Positions 47,612 to 56,229 are shown, counted from the stretch's first letter. The stretch is 64,000 nt of DNA from Actinophytocola glycyrrhizae (GCF_042653545.1 NZ_JBHSIS010000020.1:310001-374000), one strand, 5' to 3'. Notes: generated by a model not told the origin, from the letters alone. Numbers and translations are program-made.

Positions 47612-48976
47612 ATGAACCTCGCCGGCCGCCTTCCCTTGCGTGCCAGGGTGATGGCGTGGTTCAGCCTCGTGTCGCTCGTGGTGGCCGGCGCGCTCGCCGT
47701 CGCGACATGGCACCTGTCCACCGGGTACATGCTCGGGCAGCGTGAGCGCAGTGCGATCGCCCAGGCCAGCGGCAACGCGCGGCTGGTGGAGTCACAGCTG
47801 CGCCGCGACCCGGACGGGCTCTCCGAGCTGATGACCGGGCTGAGCGCCGAGGTCGAGTCCGCGGTCCTCCTCGTCGACGGGGGCGACTGGATCTCCGGCG
47901 GCAACCGCGTGGACCCGCGCAGGTTGCCCGCCGGGTTCCTCGACATCGTGCGGGAGGGGCAGGCCGCGCACCAGCGCACCGTGCTCGACGGGGTGCCGGT
48001 GCTCGCGGTCGGGTTGCCCATGCAGGGGCTGTCCGCGACCTACTTCGAGGTGTCGCCGATGCGGGAGCTGGACCGCACCTTCCGCTTCCTGAGCTGGCTG
48101 CTCGTCGCGGGCACGGTGGCGAGCGCGCTCGCCGGTGCGCTGCTGGGCCGGTGGGCGGCCACCCACGCGCTGCGCCCGCTGCGACGGGTGACCGCCGCCG
48201 CGGCCGAGGCCGCGCGCGGTGACCTCGGGGTGCGGCTGCCCGAGAACAGCGATCCGGACCTCGCCCCGCTGGCCGAGGCGTTCAACGACACCGCGGAACG
48301 ACTGCAGCAGCGGGTCGCGCGGGACGCCCGGTTCGCCGGCGACGTGAGCCACGAGCTGCGCTCGCCGCTGACCACCATGCTGAACGCGATGGCCGTCCTG
48401 TACAGGCGGCGCGCCGAGCTGCCGCCGGGATCCCGGCAGGCCGTCGAGCTGCTCGACACCGACCTGCGCCGCTTCCGGCGGATGGTCGACGACCTGCTGG
48501 AGATCTCCCGCTATGACCAGGACCGGTCCACGTTCGAGCTGGTCGACCTCGCCGAGCTGGTCCTCGCCGTGACCGCCCACCACGCCCCGCAGGCGGCCGG
48601 GCTCCTCGACGTCGGCACGCACCCCTGGATCGTGGGGGACCGGCGCAGGCTGGAGCGGGTGGTGGTCAACCTGCTCGACAACGCGGCCCGGCACGGGAAA
48701 GGGCTGGTGCGCCTTGGCATCCGCAGCCAGGACGGGCGGGCCAGGATCGAGGTCGACGACGCGGGACCTGGCGTGCCGGCCGCCGAACGGGAGCACGTCT
48801 TCGAGCGGTTCTCCCGCGGCTCGCCCGCCGACCGCGACGCGTCGGACAGCGGCGCCGGGCTCGGACTGGCACTGGTCGCGCAGCACGTGCGCGGCCACGA
48901 CGGGAACGCGTGGGTGGAGGAACGTCCCGGCGGTGGGGCGCGGTTCGTCGTCGAGCTGCCGGAGGTTGCCGAATGA
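47612..48976 (+). CDS. Sensor histidine kinase, HAMP type
   Basis: A 454-residue MtrB/CseC-like kinase. The first membrane segment is about residues 15-35 (AWFSLVSLVVAGALAVATWH), then an extracellular domain of about 115 residues. The second segment is FLSWLLVAGTVASALAGALL (about 157-176), followed by HAMP. The phosphorylated His is in DVSHELRSPLTTMLNAM (about 247). The ATPase has NLLDNAARHGKG, DDAGPGVP and SGAGLGLALV. RBS is weak GGGGGAC. Its stop overlaps the lipoprotein start (ATGA), an arrangement seen for kinases controlled by a lipoprotein. Confidence 0.94.
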   Translation: MNLAGRLPLRARVMAWFSLVSLVVAGALAVATWHLSTGYMLGQRERSAIAQASGNARLVESQLRRDPDGLSELMTGLSAEVESAVLLVDGGDWISGGNRVDPRRLPAGFLDIVREGQAAHQRTVLDGVPVLAVGLPMQGLSATYFEVSPMRELDRTFRFLSWLLVAGTVASALAGALLGRWAATHALRPLRRVTAAAAEAARGDLGVRLPENSDPDLAPLAEAFNDTAERLQQRVARDARFAGDVSHELRSPLTTMLNAMAVLYRRRAELPPGSRQAVELLDTDLRRFRRMVDDLLEISRYDQDRSTFELVDLAELVLAVTAHHAPQAAGLLDVGTHPWIVGDRRRLERVVVNLLDNAARHGKGLVRLGIRSQDGRARIEVDDAGPGVPAAEREHVFERFSRGSPADRDASDSGAGLGLALVAQHVRGHDGNAWVEERPGGGARFVVELPEVAE

Positions 48977-49227
48977 GACGGTGTCTGGCCGTGGTCGTCG
49001 CCTGCGTGCTGGCCGTGCCGGCATGCGGCGTCGGTTCCGAGGACGAACCACAGATCATCGAGGAGAGCACGCAGCAGCCGCTGCCCGCGACCCCCAGTTT
49101 CGACACCGAGCCGAGCCCGACACGCCCGACGAGCCCGACGACGAGCAGCAGCGCGCAGACCTCGGTGTCCAGCACGGCGCCGGGGACCGGGTCGAGCAGC
49201 GAGCAGACGCCGACACCGATGCGGTAA
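48973..49227 (+). CDS. Small secreted lipoprotein with Pro/Ser/Thr-rich tail
   Basis: An 84-residue predicted lipoprotein. The signal peptide MRRCLAVVVACVLAVPAC ends in a lipobox-like VPAC with Cys at about 18. The rest is low-complexity and rich in Pro, Ser and Thr, with no fold evident. ATGA overlap with the kinase gene suggests it belongs to the same signalling unit, perhaps as an envelope accessory of the sensor, as CseA or LpqB are for other kinases. That role is inference. Confidence 0.75.
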   Translation: MRRCLAVVVACVLAVPACGVGSEDEPQIIEESTQQPLPATPSFDTEPSPTRPTSPTTSSSAQTSVSSTAPGTGSSSEQTPTPMR

Positions 49228-49239
49228 GCCCCCATACCA

Positions 49240-49296
49240 GTGCCCTGAACGACGCTTTCGGGACGCTCGACGTCCCGAAAGCGTCGTTCAGGGCAC
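49240..49296. terminator. Perfect 26-base-pair inverted repeat, bidirectional terminator
   Basis: Arms 49240-49265 and 49271-49296 are perfectly complementary with a 5-base loop. They begin GTGCCCTGAACGACGCTTTC and end in the complement. It lies between the convergent lipoprotein genes. The end motif GCCCTGAA is shared with the element at 18645-18697, so both seem to be members of one repeat family. Confidence 0.8.
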
Positions 49297-49395
49297 CAGC
49301 GGGTCGCACGTTCGTGGGACCGGGTCCGTCATTCACTCGTCGCGGACTTGCCGGGCCCTGCTGTGGCGCGGTGGCCGGGTGTGGCGCCGCGCCCG

Positions 49396-49818
49396 TCACG
49401 TCGCGGGCACGATCTCCTGGATCGCCAGCGGGATGCCGTCGGTGCATTCGGTCGGCGTCGGGGTGTGCGCCTGACCGGTGACGGTGACCTCCGTGTCGTC
49501 TTCCGCGAAGGCTTCGAGACCCGCCGGGTCGCCGCCCAGCAGGACGTACTTCGTGAAATCGGCGTCCAGCACCATGCAGCCGGGCTGTGTGCCGTGTTCG
49601 ATCTCGCCGGTAATGCGCACGAGTTCCGTGTCGGGGCGTGCCGCGCCGGTGGAGATCGCGCCGTTCTGCGTCGGTGTCCCCGTCGCGTCGCCCCCGTCGT
49701 CGCCCGTCGTCGAGCTGCCAGAACAGGCCGCGGTCGCGAGGGTGACCGCGGTGATGACGGTGACCATGGACATCGAGCGGGACCGGAATCTCCGCGATGT
49801 CGAGTTCACAGGCCGCAT
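49396..49818 (-). CDS. Secreted lipoprotein, unknown function
   Basis: A 140-residue protein with a signal peptide (about 1-32, SMVTVITAVTLATAACSGSS) and a lipobox Cys at about 33. A Gly/Asp/Thr spacer precedes a compact domain of about 85 residues (TELVRITGEIEHGTQPGCMV, EDDTEVTVTGQAHTPTPTEC). That domain, with two Cys, looks like a small beta-barrel of the OB type; the family is not identified. ATG at 49818 follows GGAGAGGAA. Transcribed away from the pntA gene. Confidence 0.78.
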   Translation of the reverse strand: MRPVNSTSRRFRSRSMSMVTVITAVTLATAACSGSSTTGDDGGDATGTPTQNGAISTGAARPDTELVRITGEIEHGTQPGCMVLDADFTKYVLLGGDPAGLEAFAEDDTEVTVTGQAHTPTPTECTDGIPLAIQEIVPAT

Positions 49819-49918
49819 CTGTTCCTCTCCGTGGTCGAGGCCTGTCACGCCGGACCGATATTTGGTGGACGCCACACGTTATCGGCGACCAGTGGGAGGT
49901 GGGTCCCCCGAACGGTGG

Positions 49919-50020
49919 AAGAGTGAAAAGACAGACAATCGCAAGATTCACTCTTTCGGAGCAATGCGTGTCTATTGCCTTTACAGATTGGTTGACGAGT
50001 GAACCGCTTTGGTGTCGCAT
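49919..50020 (+). promoter_or_regulatory. pntA upstream region: inverted repeat and candidate promoter
   Basis: AAGAGTGAA (49919-49927) and TTCACTCTT (49947-49955) are perfect inverted copies with a 19-base gap. GAGTGAA occurs again at about 49997. TTGACG (49992-49997) with 17 bases to TCGCAT (50015-50020) is a candidate promoter. The whole stretch is noticeably less GC-rich than its surroundings. It may bind a redox-responsive regulator, but no known consensus is matched. Confidence 0.35.
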
Positions 50021-50051
50021 TCGGTGAAATCAATGGTCTATGGTGCGGTTC

Positions 50052-51188
50052 GTGAAGATCGCCGTGGTTGGCGAGACGAGGCCGGGTGAGCGCAGGGTGG
50101 CGCTGGTGCCCGGACTGGTCTCGCGGCTTGCCGACGTGGTTGCCGAGGTCGCGGTCGAGTCCGGTGCGGGTGCCGCCGCCGGCTTCTCCGACGAGGACTA
50201 CCGGCAGGCCGGTGCCACGGTCGCGGCCGACGCGTTGCACGGCGCCGGAGTGGTGCTGTCGGTGCAGCCGATCCCGGAGCACCGGATCGGCGAGCTCGCC
50301 CCCGGCGCGATCACCATCTCCTTCCTCCCCGTCGCCCAGGAGCTCGACCTGGTCCGCGCGCTGCGCGACGGCGGCCACACCGCGCTGGCGATGGAGCTGG
50401 TGCCGCGCACATCTCGTGCACAGGCGATGGATGCGTTGTCCTCACAGTCTTTCGTCGCCGGGTACCGGGCCGCGGTGGTCGCCGCCGAGAAGCTGCCGAG
50501 GTTCCTCCCGCTGTCGATGACGGCGTCCGGCACGATCCGGCCCGCGACCGTGCTCGTGCTCGGCGCGGGTGTCGCGGGGCTGCAGGCCATCGCCACGTCG
50601 CGGCGGCTCGGCGCGGTCGTGCGGGCCTACGACGTGCGGGCCGCCTCCGCGGAGGAGGTGCGCAGCCTCGGCGCCGAGTTCGTCGAACTGGAGCTGCCGA
50701 CGCTGGAGGGTGCCGGCGGGTACGCGCGCGAGATGACCGAGGAACGCTCACGGCGCCAGCGCGAGCTGCTCGCGCCGCACGTCGCCGACGCGGACGTGCT
50801 GATCACGACCGCGGCGGTGCCGGGACGCACCGCGCCGGTCCTGGTGACCGCGGAGATGGTCGCCGCGATGCGCCCCGGCTCGGTGGTGGTGGACCTGGCG
50901 GCCGAGTCGGGCGGCAACGTCGAAGGGGCGAAACCCGGCGAGGAGGTCACCGTCGACGGCGTGCTGGTCTGGGGCGGCGCGAACGTGCCGAGCCAGGTGC
51001 CGGGGCAGGCGAGCCAGCTGTACAGCACCAACGTCGTGAACCTGTTGCTGCACCTGCGATCCGGCGACGAGATCGCACCCGACTTCGACGACGAGATCGT
51101 CGCCGGGTGCTGCGTGACCCATGCGGGCGAGGTCCGGCACGAGCCCACCCGCGCACTGCTCGCCGCCCAGGTGTCCTCAGTGGACTGA
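50052..51188 (+). CDS. NAD(P) transhydrogenase alpha subunit part 1 (PntAA)
   Basis: A 378-residue soluble NAD(H)-binding component of proton-translocating transhydrogenase, which passes hydride between NAD(H) and NADP(H). Family blocks are KIAVVGETRPGERRVALVPG, the Rossmann loop VLVLGAGVAGLQAIATSRRL (about 174), VVRAYDVRAASAEEVRSLGA, and VVVDLAAESGGNVEGAKPGE. The membrane parts (PntAB, PntB) that normally follow are absent; the next gene is a convergent AraC regulator. The start is uncertain: GTG 50052 or ATG 50040. Confidence 0.9.
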   Translation: MKIAVVGETRPGERRVALVPGLVSRLADVVAEVAVESGAGAAAGFSDEDYRQAGATVAADALHGAGVVLSVQPIPEHRIGELAPGAITISFLPVAQELDLVRALRDGGHTALAMELVPRTSRAQAMDALSSQSFVAGYRAAVVAAEKLPRFLPLSMTASGTIRPATVLVLGAGVAGLQAIATSRRLGAVVRAYDVRAASAEEVRSLGAEFVELELPTLEGAGGYAREMTEERSRRQRELLAPHVADADVLITTAAVPGRTAPVLVTAEMVAAMRPGSVVVDLAAESGGNVEGAKPGEEVTVDGVLVWGGANVPSQVPGQASQLYSTNVVNLLLHLRSGDEIAPDFDDEIVAGCCVTHAGEVRHEPTRALLAAQVSSVD

Positions 51189-52232
51189 TCGGCCCCGGCG
51201 GGTGCCGGTCCGCTGCCGCGCGTACGCGACCGGTGTGATGCCCTTCCACCGCTTGAACGCGTGGATGAAGCTCGACGCCTCCGCGTACCCGAGGCGGACC
51301 GCGACGTCCTCGACCGGGACCGCGCCCGTGGCGAGCAGTTCCTCGGCGAGCGCCTCCCGCACCTCGTCGAGGAGCGCACGGAAGCTCGTGCCCTCCTCCT
51401 CGAGGCGGCGGCGCAGCGTGCGGGTGCTCAGGTTCAGCTCGCGCGCGACCGAGGGCATCGGTGTACCGAGCGCGCCGAGCCGGGTCAGCAGCTCGCGGAC
51501 CTCGTGCGCGGTGCCGCTGCGGGCGCGGCGGCGGGCCACCAGCTCGCGGCACTGCGTCTCGCACATCGCGACCGTGTGCGCGTTCGCCAGCGGCCGCGGC
51601 TCGTCCAGGAAGGCCGCGTCGAACGTCGCCACGTTCGCGGGGCACCCGAACCGCGGCCGCAGCCCGAAGGTGCGCTCGTACTGCCCGCAGGACCCGGGCT
51701 CCTGGAAGCGGAACTCGAGCCCGGTCAGCGGGACCGCGCCCGGCAGCAACTCGTCGATCACCGTGTGGATCGCGGCGAGGTCGCGTTCGACGAGGAACCG
51801 GGCCACATCCCGGGGGAGGAGCCGGTCGTCGAGCACGAGCCGCACCTGCCCGTCGCCAACGCTCACGTCCGGGAGGCTGAACGCGAAGCTGAGGTCGTAG
51901 TAGCGCAGGGCGACCGTCACCGCGTCGCGCATGGTCGGGCTGGAGAGGAACGCGAACCCGAGGATCCCGAACGTGGTCGCGTGGTACTGGCGGCCCGCCG
52001 CCACCCCGGCGTCGGGCAGGGCGGTGGCGAGGTTGCGGACCACTTCCAGCTCCTGCCGGGCCGTCACCTCGAGCGACGGGTCGGCCAGCAGGTCCGCGGT
52101 CAGGCCGGTGCCTGCCAGCAGGTCGTGGTCGGCGATGCCGTGCTCGGTGCCGAACCGCACCAGCAGGCTCGTGCCCGCCCCGCCTCGCGGGAAGTCCCAG
52201 TGCCGGACCGCGGCCTCGACGAAACCCGTCAT
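51177..52232 (-). CDS. AraC family transcriptional regulator
   Basis: A 351-residue regulator with an N-terminal ligand domain of the OruR/ArgR-like Arabinose_bd type (GILGFAFLSSPTMRDAVTVA, YDLSFAFSLP). The C-terminal AraC helix-turn-helix pair is SVARELNLSTRTLRRRLEEE and EDVAVRLGYAEASSFIHAFK. ATG at 52232. It is divergent from the BVMO operon with 70 bases between and is its probable activator, with a ketone or steroid-like ligand as the suspected signal. The end overlaps pntA by 12 bases. Confidence 0.92.
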   Translation of the reverse strand: MTGFVEAAVRHWDFPRGGAGTSLLVRFGTEHGIADHDLLAGTGLTADLLADPSLEVTARQELEVVRNLATALPDAGVAAGRQYHATTFGILGFAFLSSPTMRDAVTVALRYYDLSFAFSLPDVSVGDGQVRLVLDDRLLPRDVARFLVERDLAAIHTVIDELLPGAVPLTGLEFRFQEPGSCGQYERTFGLRPRFGCPANVATFDAAFLDEPRPLANAHTVAMCETQCRELVARRRARSGTAHEVRELLTRLGALGTPMPSVARELNLSTRTLRRRLEEEGTSFRALLDEVREALAEELLATGAVPVEDVAVRLGYAEASSFIHAFKRWKGITPVAYARQRTGTRRGRSVH

Positions 52233-52266
52233 GGCCGAAATTATGGATCGCCTGGCCGCTGTTGTC

Positions 52267-52302
52267 TTGGCCGGGGCACGCCCGGTCCCTAGCGTCGGTG
52301 TG
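52267..52302 (+). promoter_or_regulatory. Promoter of the BVMO operon
   Basis: TTGGCC (52267-52272) and TAGCGT (52290-52295) are spaced 17 bases, and the GTG at 52303 follows 7 bases after the -10, so transcription is probably leaderless. Confidence 0.5.
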
Positions 52303-53784
52303 GTGGCAGGCACATCGACACCGTCCGTCGTCGTCATCGGCGCGGGTTTCGGCGGCATCGGCGTCGCCAGCGTGCTGGCGCGGGCCGGGTACACCGACGT
52401 CACGATCCTCGAGAAGGCCGACGGCATCGGTGGCGTGTGGCGGGACAACACCTACCCCGGCGCCGCGTGCGACGTGCCGTCCTCGCTGTACTCCTACTCC
52501 TTCGCGCCCAACCGGGCCTGGCCGCGCCGCTACTCCTGGCAGTCCGACATCCTCGCCTACCTGCGAAGGACCGCGGCGTCCGAAGGTGTGCTCGACCGCG
52601 TGCGCTTCGGCGCCGAGGTGACCGGCGCGTCGTTCGACGAGTGCACCGGCCGGTGGCGCGTGGACCTCGCGGGTGGCGGGACCGTCGCCGCGGACGTGCT
52701 GATCCCGGCCGTTGGCCAGTTGTCGCGCCCGGTCGTGCCCGAGATCCCCGGCGCGGACACGTTCACCGGCCCGGCCTTCCACTCCGCCAGGTGGGACCAC
52801 GACGTCGACCTCACCGGCAAGCGGGTCGCGGTGATCGGCACCGGCGCGAGCGCGGTCCAGTTCGTGCCCCGCGTCCAGCCGCGTGCCGCGCACCTCACCG
52901 TGTTCCAGCGGTCCGCGCCCTACGTCGTGCCCAAACCCGACCGCGCCTACCGGCCGTGGCACCACCGGTTGTTCACCGCGTTCCCCGCCACCCAGCAGCT
53001 GGGCAGGCACGCCACGTCCGGCATCGGCGAGCTGCTCACCGCCGCGCTCACCGCGTGGCTGCCGCTCGGCAGGCTGGTCGACCTGATCTTCCGCCTGCAC
53101 CTGCGCGTCCAGGTCCCCGACGCGGAGCTGCGCGCCCGGCTCATGCCCGACTACCGCATCGGGTGCAAGCGGCTCCTCTTCTCCAACGACTGGTACCCGG
53201 CACTGACCGAGCCGAACGTCGACGTGGTCACCGACCGGATCACCGCGATCACCCACGACGGCGTGCGCACCGAGGACGGCCGCGTGCACGAGGCCGACGT
53301 GCTCGTCTACGGCACCGGCTTCACCGCGACCGACTTCCTCGCCCCGATGACCGTGCGCGGGCTCGGTGGCCGCGACCTGAACGACGAGTGGGCCGGCGGT
53401 GCCCGCGCCCACCTCGGGGTCACCGTGCCCGGCTTCCCGAACATGTTCCTCGTGTACGGCCCCAACACCAACCTCGGCGGCAACTCGATCATCGCGATGA
53501 TGGAGGCCCAGTTCGGCTACATCCGCGATCTCGCCGGGCTGCTCGCCGCCAACCCGGGGTCCTATGTGGACGTGCGGCGGGCCGCGGCCGACCGGTTCGA
53601 CACCGAGATGCGCGACCGGCTCGGCCGCAGCGTCTGGGCCGGGTGCGAGAGCTGGTACCGCGAGGAGAACGGCCGCATCACCACCAACTGGCCCGGCCTG
53701 GTCCGCGAGTACCGCAGGCGCACGGCACGGGTGGACCTCGCCGACTACGCGGTCGTCGGGGTCCGGCTGCGACAGGGAGCGTGA
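52303..53784 (+). CDS. Flavin-containing monooxygenase, Baeyer-Villiger type
   Basis: A 493-residue FAD/NADPH monooxygenase. The FAD loop is VVVIGAGFGGIGVASVLARA at the N-terminus, and GVWRDNTYPGAACDVPSSLY follows. The NADPH loop is VAVIGTGASAVQFVPRVQ (about 177). The BVMO fingerprint reads FTGPAFHSARWD (F-x-G-x3-H-x3-W-D). It should insert oxygen next to a ketone carbonyl to give an ester or lactone. It is first in an operon with a GMC oxidase and an acetoacetate decarboxylase-like gene. Start GTG 52303 or 52300. Confidence 0.92.
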   Translation: MAGTSTPSVVVIGAGFGGIGVASVLARAGYTDVTILEKADGIGGVWRDNTYPGAACDVPSSLYSYSFAPNRAWPRRYSWQSDILAYLRRTAASEGVLDRVRFGAEVTGASFDECTGRWRVDLAGGGTVAADVLIPAVGQLSRPVVPEIPGADTFTGPAFHSARWDHDVDLTGKRVAVIGTGASAVQFVPRVQPRAAHLTVFQRSAPYVVPKPDRAYRPWHHRLFTAFPATQQLGRHATSGIGELLTAALTAWLPLGRLVDLIFRLHLRVQVPDAELRARLMPDYRIGCKRLLFSNDWYPALTEPNVDVVTDRITAITHDGVRTEDGRVHEADVLVYGTGFTATDFLAPMTVRGLGGRDLNDEWAGGARAHLGVTVPGFPNMFLVYGPNTNLGGNSIIAMMEAQFGYIRDLAGLLAANPGSYVDVRRAAADRFDTEMRDRLGRSVWAGCESWYREENGRITTNWPGLVREYRRRTARVDLADYAVVGVRLRQGA

Positions 53785-53785
53785 C

Positions 53786-55492
53786 ATGCCCGACCACGAC
53801 TACGACGTCCTGGTGATCGGTTCCGGGTTCGGCGGCAGCGTCACCGCGCTCCGCCTGACCGAGAAGGGCTACCGCGTCGGGGTGCTGGAGGCGGGCAGGC
53901 GCTTCGCGGACGACGAGTTCGCGAAGACCAGCTGGCGGGTGCGGGACTACCTGTTCGCACCCGCGCTCGGCTGCTACGGGATCCAGCGGATCACCCTGCT
54001 GCGGGACGTCATGGTGCTGACCGGCGCCGGGGTCGGCGGCGGTTCGCTGGTGTACGCGAACACGCTGTACGAGCCGCCGGAGGAGTTCTACCGCGACCCG
54101 CAGTGGGCGGACATCACCGACTGGCGTGCCGAGCTGGCACCCCACTACGACCAGGCCAGGCGGATGCTCGGGGTGACCACCTACCCCATGACCACCCCGG
54201 CGGACCGCGTGCTCTGCGCGGTCGCGGGGGACCTCGGTGTCGGCGGGACATTCCATCCCGCCGACGTCGGGGTGTACTTCGGGACCGGGCCTGGGGAGCG
54301 GGCGGCCGACCCGTTCTTCGGCGGCCTCGGTCCGGAGCGGACCGGGTGCACGCACTGCGGCTCGTGCATGACGGGCTGCCGGCAGGGCGCGAAGAACACG
54401 CTCGTGAAGAACTACCTCTACCTGGCGGAGCGGGCGGGCGCGCAGGTGCACGCGCTGACCACCGCCACCGACGTGCGGCCCCTGCCCGGTGGCGGCTACT
54501 CCGTCCACACGCGACGCACAGGCGCGAGGATCCGCACCCGTGCGCGCACGTTCACCGCGGCACAGGTCGTGTTCGCGGCCGCGTCGCTTGGCACACAACG
54601 ACTTCTGCACCGGCTGCGGGACCGGGGCAGCCTGCCCGGTGTCTCGGCCCGGCTCGGCACGCTCGCCCGTACCAACTCCGAGGCGGTGCTCGCGGCCAAG
54701 GCCCGCACCGACGACGTGGACTACTCGACGGGCGTGGCCATCACCTCGTCCATGCACCCCGACCCCGCCACCCACGTCGAGCCGGTGCGGTACGGGCGGG
54801 GCAGCAACCTCATGGGCCTGCTGATGACCGTGCTCGTCGACCCGGAGACCGGCCGCCGCCGCTGGGTGCTCGGGCTGCGCGAGATGGTGCGCCGCCGAGG
54901 GGACCTCGGCAGGCTGCTCGTGCCGAGGCGCTGGTCGCAACGCACGTTCGCGCTGCTCGTCATGCAGAGCCTTGACAATTCGCTCACCACCTACACGCGG
55001 CGCGGTCTGTTCGGCCGCAGACGGATGACCACCCGGCAGGGGGCGGGCGAGCCGAACCCGGTGTGGATCCCCGCGGGGCACGACGTGACCCGCCGGGTCG
55101 CGGACAAGATCGACGGCATCCCCGGCGGCGCGTGGACCGACCTCGCGAACATCCCGCTCACCGGGCACTTCATCGGCGGCTGCCCCATCGGCGCGACGCC
55201 GGACACCGGGGTGGTCGACCCGTACCACCGCCTGTTCGGCCACGACGGCCTGCACGTCGTGGACGGCTCGACGATCTCGGCGAACCTCGGCGTCAACCCC
55301 GCGCTGACCATCACCGCGCAGGCCGAGCGCGCGATGTCCTTGTGGCCCGACAAGGGCGAGCCCGACCGGCGACCGCCGCTCGGCGCTCCCTACGAACGGT
55401 TGACCCCGGTGCGGCCGGGGAACCCGGTGGTGCCGGAGTCGGCACCCGCCGCGCTGCGCCTGCCGATCATCCCGATGGAAGGTGTCCGATGA
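53786..55492 (+). CDS. GMC family oxidoreductase, cholesterol oxidase-like (ChoD type)
   Basis: A 568-residue flavoenzyme close in layout to mycobacterial ChoD. The FAD loop is VLVIGSGFGGSVTALRLTEK. VLTGAGVGGGSLVYANTLYE and the Cys-rich TGCTHCGSCMTGCRQGAKNT (about 190-209) are diagnostic. The C-terminal FAD contact is HVVDGSTISANLGVNPALTI. It probably oxidises a 3-beta-hydroxysteroid or another cyclic alcohol to the ketone, which the upstream monooxygenase could use. ATG at 53786 follows GGGAG. Confidence 0.9.
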   Translation: MPDHDYDVLVIGSGFGGSVTALRLTEKGYRVGVLEAGRRFADDEFAKTSWRVRDYLFAPALGCYGIQRITLLRDVMVLTGAGVGGGSLVYANTLYEPPEEFYRDPQWADITDWRAELAPHYDQARRMLGVTTYPMTTPADRVLCAVAGDLGVGGTFHPADVGVYFGTGPGERAADPFFGGLGPERTGCTHCGSCMTGCRQGAKNTLVKNYLYLAERAGAQVHALTTATDVRPLPGGGYSVHTRRTGARIRTRARTFTAAQVVFAAASLGTQRLLHRLRDRGSLPGVSARLGTLARTNSEAVLAAKARTDDVDYSTGVAITSSMHPDPATHVEPVRYGRGSNLMGLLMTVLVDPETGRRRWVLGLREMVRRRGDLGRLLVPRRWSQRTFALLVMQSLDNSLTTYTRRGLFGRRRMTTRQGAGEPNPVWIPAGHDVTRRVADKIDGIPGGAWTDLANIPLTGHFIGGCPIGATPDTGVVDPYHRLFGHDGLHVVDGSTISANLGVNPALTITAQAERAMSLWPDKGEPDRRPPLGAPYERLTPVRPGNPVVPESAPAALRLPIIPMEGVR

Positions 55493-56133
55493 ACGCGCCC
55501 CAGCAACCGGAGAACGAGGTCGCCTACCCGCCGGAGCCCTGGGACCTGCGGGGGCTCGGCTACGTGTCGCTGTGGCTGGTGCCGACGCGGGCCCTTCCCG
55601 CGCTGCCCGCCGGGGTGTCGCCGGTGTCGCTGTTCGGCAGGTCGGTCGTCGCGACCGGGTTCGTGGACTACCAGCCGGGTGGTCTGCTGCCCTACCACGA
55701 GTTCCTTGCCGCGCCGCTGGTCAGGAAGGGCGCGACGATCGGGCTGTCCATCACCGACATCTGGGTCGACAGCGCCGCGTCCAGGGCGGGCGGCCGGGAG
55801 CTGTGGGGCATCCCGAAGGACATGGCGGACTTCGAGATCACGCACGTGCCGTCGTTCCACGGTGTCGCCCGCGTGGCCGGTGAACTGGTGGCGGAGGCCA
55901 GGGTGACACCCCGCAGTGCGTCGCTGCGGCTGCCGTTCCCGTTGCCCGCCACGATCTGGCAGACGCTCGACGCCGCGCTCGCCCGCACCCCGTTGCGGGC
56001 CACCGGCCGCGTCCACCCGGCGAAAGGGGTGTGGCGCGTCGCGGGCCCACTGGCCTGGCTGCGCCCGTACCGCCCGTTCGTCACGGTCGCGGCGGTGGAC
56101 TTCGGACTGCGTTTCGGTCCCCGCCGCCGATGA
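55489..56133 (+). CDS. Acetoacetate decarboxylase family protein
   Basis: A 214-residue ADC-fold protein. The Schiff-base lysine is expected in GRELWGIPKDMADFEI (about residue 107). VVATGFVDYQPGGLLPYHEF is another family block. True ADC decarboxylates acetoacetate, but many actinobacterial homologues act as cyclases, hydratases or aldolase-like enzymes on larger keto compounds. The operon with a BVMO and cholesterol-oxidase-like enzyme suggests a late step on a cyclic ketone product. ATGA overlap with the GMC gene and GGAAGG RBS. Confidence 0.88.
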   Translation: MNAPQQPENEVAYPPEPWDLRGLGYVSLWLVPTRALPALPAGVSPVSLFGRSVVATGFVDYQPGGLLPYHEFLAAPLVRKGATIGLSITDIWVDSAASRAGGRELWGIPKDMADFEITHVPSFHGVARVAGELVAEARVTPRSASLRLPFPLPATIWQTLDAALARTPLRATGRVHPAKGVWRVAGPLAWLRPYRPFVTVAAVDFGLRFGPRRR

Positions 56134-56177
56134 CCGCCGCGGCTTCGCGGGCGAACGCCGCGGACCGGTGCGCGGCT

Positions 56178-56207
56178 GGCACGGACCGTGTCGCCACGGC
56201 CCGTGCC
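56178..56207. terminator. Hairpin after the BVMO operon
   Basis: GGCACGGACCGTG and CACGGCCCGTGCC pair over 13 positions with one mismatch and a 4-base loop. It lies between the ADC-like stop and the end of the decayed binding-protein gene on the other strand. Confidence 0.6.
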
Positions 56208-56229
56208 GGCGTGCGAGCGTCCGCGTGGG

